NCBI GenBank assembly: GCA_021799315.1
Contig: JAJZAR010000063.1
Coordinates: 1 to 7,931, forward strand
Origin: Thermoplasmata archaeon
Lineage (GTDB): Archaea; Thermoplasmatota; Thermoplasmata; Thermoplasmatales; Thermoplasmataceae
Direction: 5' to 3'
Length of the DNA stretch: 7,931 bases
Shown: piece after piece, positions 4,958 to 7,931 of the stretch
Numbering within the stretch: the stretch's first letter is position 1
Layout: each line of letters begins with the position of its first letter
Notes under the pieces: model-generated
Told to the model about the DNA's origin: nothing
The model's input: only the letters and a program-made list of their open reading frames with translations
Databases searched by the model: none
Made by a program: the position numbers and the translations under genes

Positions 4958-5464
4958 GTGACAAATACTTCTAAAATGTTAAAATATTTAATTGTAACCA
5001 TTGTAATTATGCTTATTGTATTTGCAGGAGTTTATGTCTCAATCCAACATGTGATAAACCGAGAGTTAGAACTAGATAGGACATGCCAGCTAAATCCCAA
5101 TGAAATAAAGCAAATGAGTTTTAATGTATCATTTTACAAAGGAACTTTCAATATTCAAAACAACAAGCCACTTTCAGGAACAAGCGCATTCGCAGTCCTC
5201 GTAATCACAGCAAATTATACGCGTCAGGTAATGTCTTCCCTTAAGGCAAACTTCACGTTGGCAACCTTCAACAATCTCACCAACAGTAGAGATTATTTGG
5301 GATCAGTTCTCTTCAACCCACATTCTAATTCTCTCTTCTCTATCAATACCTGGATATCATCTGTAACTTTCGGAGGTATAAGCATCGGAGAATACAATGC
5401 TCTCTTGATAAATTTTTCCGATCGCATAAATAACGTGACTATGAATATAGTAATATGTTATTGA
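4958..5464 (+). CDS. Single-pass membrane-anchored or secreted protein, sequon-rich, unknown function
   Basis: A 168-residue protein I do not recognise. Residues 8-29 (LKYLIVTIVIMLIVFAGVYVSI) form one hydrophobic membrane or signal-anchor segment without an obvious signal peptidase or lipobox site. The rest would lie outside the membrane. That part is rich in Thr, Ser and Asn and holds six N-x-S/T sequons (N56, N86, N98, N106, N152, N159), as expected of an archaeal surface glycoprotein. The only cysteines, C43 and C167, sit near the two ends of this domain and could form a disulfide closing it. Start is uncertain: GTG at 4958 is preceded by one TATA-like box, and ATG at 4976 (Met7) keeps the full membrane segment and suits another. 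It stands alone between the tRNA and ACS genes. Function cannot be assigned. Confidence 0.75.
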   Translation: MTNTSKMLKYLIVTIVIMLIVFAGVYVSIQHVINRELELDRTCQLNPNEIKQMSFNVSFYKGTFNIQNNKPLSGTSAFAVLVITANYTRQVMSSLKANFTLATFNNLTNSRDYLGSVLFNPHSNSLFSINTWISSVTFGGISIGEYNALLINFSDRINNVTMNIVICY

Positions 5465-5470
5465 CTCAAT

Positions 5471-5480
5471 TTCATATGAA
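5471..5480. repeat. 10-bp perfect palindrome after the membrane protein gene
   Basis: TTCATATGAA is a perfect palindrome seven bases beyond the stop codon at 5464. It may be an operator-like site or simply chance; no T-run follows to make it a terminator. Confidence 0.3.
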
Positions 5481-5718
5481 TGATAGACGAAGAACTTTGA
5501 TTATGTGTATCATGTCTGAATAACTAGGCGGTCCAAATCGTCTTCAAAAATGAGCTATAATTATAATCGCTAGATCAAATGACTAAACTTAATCACAATT
5601 CGCTCTTTAGTTCAACTCATTTACAGACACCCTTTGGTAACCTTGAGGAATTTGGTGATAATTATAAATTTACAGCGCAACCCTTGCGGATGTGAAGTCT
5701 TGAGATAATTCGAAAACG

Positions 5719-5728
5719 CAATATATGG
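5719..5728 (+). promoter_or_regulatory. Candidate TATA box for the acetyl-CoA synthetase gene
   Basis: CAATATATGG, preceded by the purine-rich CGAAAA (5711-5716) that could act as a BRE, is centred about 32 nt from the ATG at 5756, placing the transcript start near 5749 with a very short leader. A second box (5789-5799, GATAAAATAAC) lies about 25 nt ahead of Met22 at 5819, so the start codon is not settled. Confidence 0.4.
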
Positions 5729-5755
5729 AATTGTACAATCTGAGATTTAGTCTAA

Positions 5756-7753
5756 ATGATCATTAGACATTCCCTGGCCTTTAGAAAAGATAAAATAACT
5801 TTGTATCCATCCGTCCTCATGAAAGATGACAACTCATTACCAACAGAAAGCTCTTTTTCTTTTCAACGGGGAACATATGAGGAATTTTATGCAAAATCCA
5901 TAGAAAAACCTAAGGAATTCTGGAATGAGCACGCACACATACTTGATTGGCATTCCGAATGGCATCAGGTTTTGGATCAACGAAAGGCGCCATTTTACAG
6001 ATGGTTTATTGGGGGGAAATTAAATCTGTCCTACAATGCTCTCGACAGGCATCTGACAAATTACAGAAGAAATAAGGCGGCTATAATCTGGGTAGGTGAA
6101 AATGGTGATGAAAAGATTGTTACATACCATGGCCTTTTGAAAAGAGTAAATGCATTGGCTCAGGCTATGCGCGACTCGGGAATGCAAAAAGGTGATCGGG
6201 TTATCATTTATCTTCCTATGATCATAGAATCTGTTGTTGCCACCCTGGCTGCAGCAAGGATAGGTGTAGTTTTTTCTGTTGTTTTCTCTGGATTTGGTGC
6301 TCAGGCACTTGCAGACAGAATCAATGCCTGCAAGGCAAAAATGGTAATAACTGCAGATGGAGGTCGGAGAAGTGGTAAATTAATAGATCTGAAGAAAATT
6401 GTAAATGAAGCCCTTGAAGACTGCCCTTCAGTGGAAGAATGTATCGTTGTAAACCATATGAATAATCCAGTAGAAATGGTAGAAGATAGAGATTTCTGGT
6501 ACCATGAGGTCACCGCTCAAAAACACGTGCAAGTAGAACCGGAATGGATGGATTCCAACGATCCTCTTTTTATTCTTTACACATCTGGAACAACTGGAAA
6601 ACCAAAAGGTGTGGTACACGGCAATGGTGGTTATGGGGTATGGGCAGCCAATACGCTGAAATGGGCCTTTGATCCAAGTGAAGATGATCGTTGGTGGTGT
6701 GCTGCGGACATCGGGTGGATTACTGGTCATACATACATCATATTTGCACCCCTTTTGCTCGGTGTCACATCAATCATGTATGAAGGAGCCATAAATTACC
6801 CAGAGCCTGATAGAATGTGGCAGATTGTGGAAAAATATGGTGTCAATATATTATATACTTCGCCAACAGCCATTCGAATGCTTATGAGATATGGGGAAAA
6901 CTACCCATCAAAACATGATCTGAGTTCTCTTAGAGAACTTGGAACTGTCGGAGAACCCATCAATCCATCCGCATGGGAGTGGTATTACCATGTTATTGGT
7001 CATGGAAGATGCCCTATCATAGACACTTACTGGCAGACTGAAACAGGTGGGTTCATCATAAGTCCCACAGCAAACCTCGGTATTGGCATGCTTAAGCCTG
7101 GATCCGCCACACTACCCATGCCTGGTATATTCCCCGTCGTACTGGATGAAAATGGAGAGGAACTGGGGATAAATGAAAAAGGTTACATATGTATAAAAAG
7201 ACCGTGGCCCGGAATGATGCTTACTCTGTATAATGACGATGAAAGGTATAAGTCAGTATATTTCTCAAGATTCAAAGACGTATATTTTAATGGAGATTAT
7301 GCAATGAAGGATAAAGATGGATACTTCTGGCTTCTGGGACGCTCCGACGAGGTAATAAAAGTATCTGGCCACAGGATTGGCACGATCGAAATAGAAGATG
7401 CTCTTGTAGCCAGTGGTGACGTATCTGAAGCTGCGGTTATTGCAAGAAGTGATTCCATTAAGGGCGAAGCAATAGTTAGTTTTGTTGTCCCAAAGATAGG
7501 TGTGCGTAAGGAAGGTTTGCAGGAAAAGTTGAAAAGAGATGTTCGAAAGGCGATGGGCCCAATTCTCGTTCCGGATGAAGTTCATGTAATAGAGTCTCTG
7601 CCTAAGACGAGGAGCGGAAAGATCATGAGGCGATTGCTCAAAGCAGTTTATCTCGATCAGATGCCTGGCGATATCAGCACACTTGAAAATGAAGCATCCG
7701 TTACCGAGATCAGAGAGTCCATAGAAAGATTCCGGAAGGAGATAAAAAAGTAA
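5756..7753 (+). CDS. acs: AMP-forming acetyl-CoA synthetase
   Basis: Activates acetate with ATP to acetyl-AMP and then forms acetyl-CoA, a cytoplasmic entry point for acetate. The 665-residue length is normal for ACS. Motifs in order: A3 YTSGTTGKPKG (275-285), the ACS-type WWCAADIGWITGHTY (313-327), A5 YWQTETGG (425-432), GDY (513-515), GRSDEVIKVSGHRIGT (528-543) and C-terminal SGKIMRR with catalytic Lys622. The residue aligned with the acetate-pocket Trp of Salmonella Acs is kept (Trp426), favouring acetate over longer acids. Asp514, Arg529 and Arg540 match ATP-contacting positions. Acetylation of Lys622 would switch it off in relatives, but no acetyltransferase is seen here. The first 21 residues look unconserved; Met22 at 5819 is an equally possible start. 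Its direction is opposite to most of the window, and no partner gene is coupled to it. Confidence 0.96.
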   Translation: MIIRHSLAFRKDKITLYPSVLMKDDNSLPTESSFSFQRGTYEEFYAKSIEKPKEFWNEHAHILDWHSEWHQVLDQRKAPFYRWFIGGKLNLSYNALDRHLTNYRRNKAAIIWVGENGDEKIVTYHGLLKRVNALAQAMRDSGMQKGDRVIIYLPMIIESVVATLAAARIGVVFSVVFSGFGAQALADRINACKAKMVITADGGRRSGKLIDLKKIVNEALEDCPSVEECIVVNHMNNPVEMVEDRDFWYHEVTAQKHVQVEPEWMDSNDPLFILYTSGTTGKPKGVVHGNGGYGVWAANTLKWAFDPSEDDRWWCAADIGWITGHTYIIFAPLLLGVTSIMYEGAINYPEPDRMWQIVEKYGVNILYTSPTAIRMLMRYGENYPSKHDLSSLRELGTVGEPINPSAWEWYYHVIGHGRCPIIDTYWQTETGGFIISPTANLGIGMLKPGSATLPMPGIFPVVLDENGEELGINEKGYICIKRPWPGMMLTLYNDDERYKSVYFSRFKDVYFNGDYAMKDKDGYFWLLGRSDEVIKVSGHRIGTIEIEDALVASGDVSEAAVIARSDSIKGEAIVSFVVPKIGVRKEGLQEKLKRDVRKAMGPILVPDEVHVIESLPKTRSGKIMRRLLKAVYLDQMPGDISTLENEASVTEIRESIERFRKEIKK

Positions 7754-7802
7754 ACATTGTGAATCAAAATTTTCATTCCATGTTTACTCTCTAAATACTA
7801 TC

Positions 7803-7821
7803 TAGCGCCTTCAAAACGCTA
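7803..7821 (+). terminator. Weak stem-loop after acetyl-CoA synthetase
   Basis: TAGCG at 7803-7807 pairs with CGCTA at 7817-7821 around a 9-nt loop, 50 nt beyond the stop codon. The stem is short and no T-run follows it directly. A T6 run at 7890-7895 is an alternative stop signal. Confidence 0.3.
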
Positions 7822-7889
7822 AAGATAAATTGATTATTTACCAGTCCGGACGAAAGATAAAAGAAATTAATTCGTTGTTAAAAACAGCA

Positions 7890-7895
7890 TTTTTT
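7890..7895 (+). terminator. T-run, possible terminator for acetyl-CoA synthetase
   Basis: Six T residues followed by CTTT, as used for archaeal U-rich termination. It lies about 137 nt past the stop codon, so whether it serves this gene or another is uncertain. Confidence 0.3.
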
Positions 7896-7931
7896 CTTTG
7901 GAAATACAGGAGATTAACTAAATAGATCGGA

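Noticed and set aside
5470..5518. A 15-codon frame (ATG at about 5474) after the membrane protein gene
   Set aside because: Too short, no ribosome site and no recognisable product.
6301..7585. Minus-strand open frames within acetyl-CoA synthetase
   Set aside because: The plus-strand synthetase is intact with all catalytic motifs; these frames have no independent support.
1..7931. CRISPR array, transposase or insertion sequence
   Set aside because: No regularly spaced repeats and no transposase-like protein were seen on either strand.

Overview
The window looks like chromosomal DNA of an archaeon with an AT-rich genome, most likely a Thermoplasmata (Thermoplasmatales-type) organism. The archaeal signs are an Alba chromatin protein, AT-rich archaeal TATA elements about 25 nt ahead of likely transcript starts, a class II tRNA-Leu without an encoded CCA, an ArsA/Get3 ATPase with a C-terminal HSP20-like domain, and an isoprenoid synthase. 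The lineage call is an inference from gene content and style, not from a marker-gene alignment.

Layout. Positions 1-532 (minus) hold the N-terminal third of an ALDH7/antiquitin-type aldehyde dehydrogenase cut by the window edge. Positions 581-2930 (minus) hold a compact three-gene operon: a trans-polyprenyl diphosphate synthase, then an ArsA/Get3-type ATPase, then a 67-residue charged helical protein, with gaps of 0 and 1 nt. Positions 2931-3437 have no intact gene but contain a decayed-looking reading frame and a 12-bp inverted repeat. Alba (3438-3710, minus) follows, then a two-gene unit (4494 to 3813, minus) of a 92-residue protein of unknown function and a Lrp/AsnC-family regulator. Its TTTATATA box sits so close to the start codon that the mRNA should be leaderless. 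A tRNA-Leu(UAA) lies at 4599-4683 on the plus strand.

Positions 4684-4957 carry a TATA-like box, a strong Shine-Dalgarno sequence and an ATG that opens only a five-codon frame, M-C-G-L-I, which resembles the start of a class II glutamine amidotransferase. Next comes a single-pass membrane or secreted protein rich in N-glycosylation sequons (4958-5464, plus). The plus strand ends with an AMP-forming acetyl-CoA synthetase (5756-7753) and a short 3' region with weak terminator-like features.

How the genes fit together. The ACS activates acetate to acetyl-CoA, and the ALDH7 enzyme probably oxidises a semialdehyde. The prenyl synthase makes isoprenoid chains for membrane lipids or for a respiratory quinone tail. 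The ArsA-HSP20 ATPase and its coupled small partner are probably a membrane-protein-targeting or chaperone pair rather than an arsenite pump. That operon is the most interesting unit here. I did not see a clear-cut new defence, mobile or CRISPR system.
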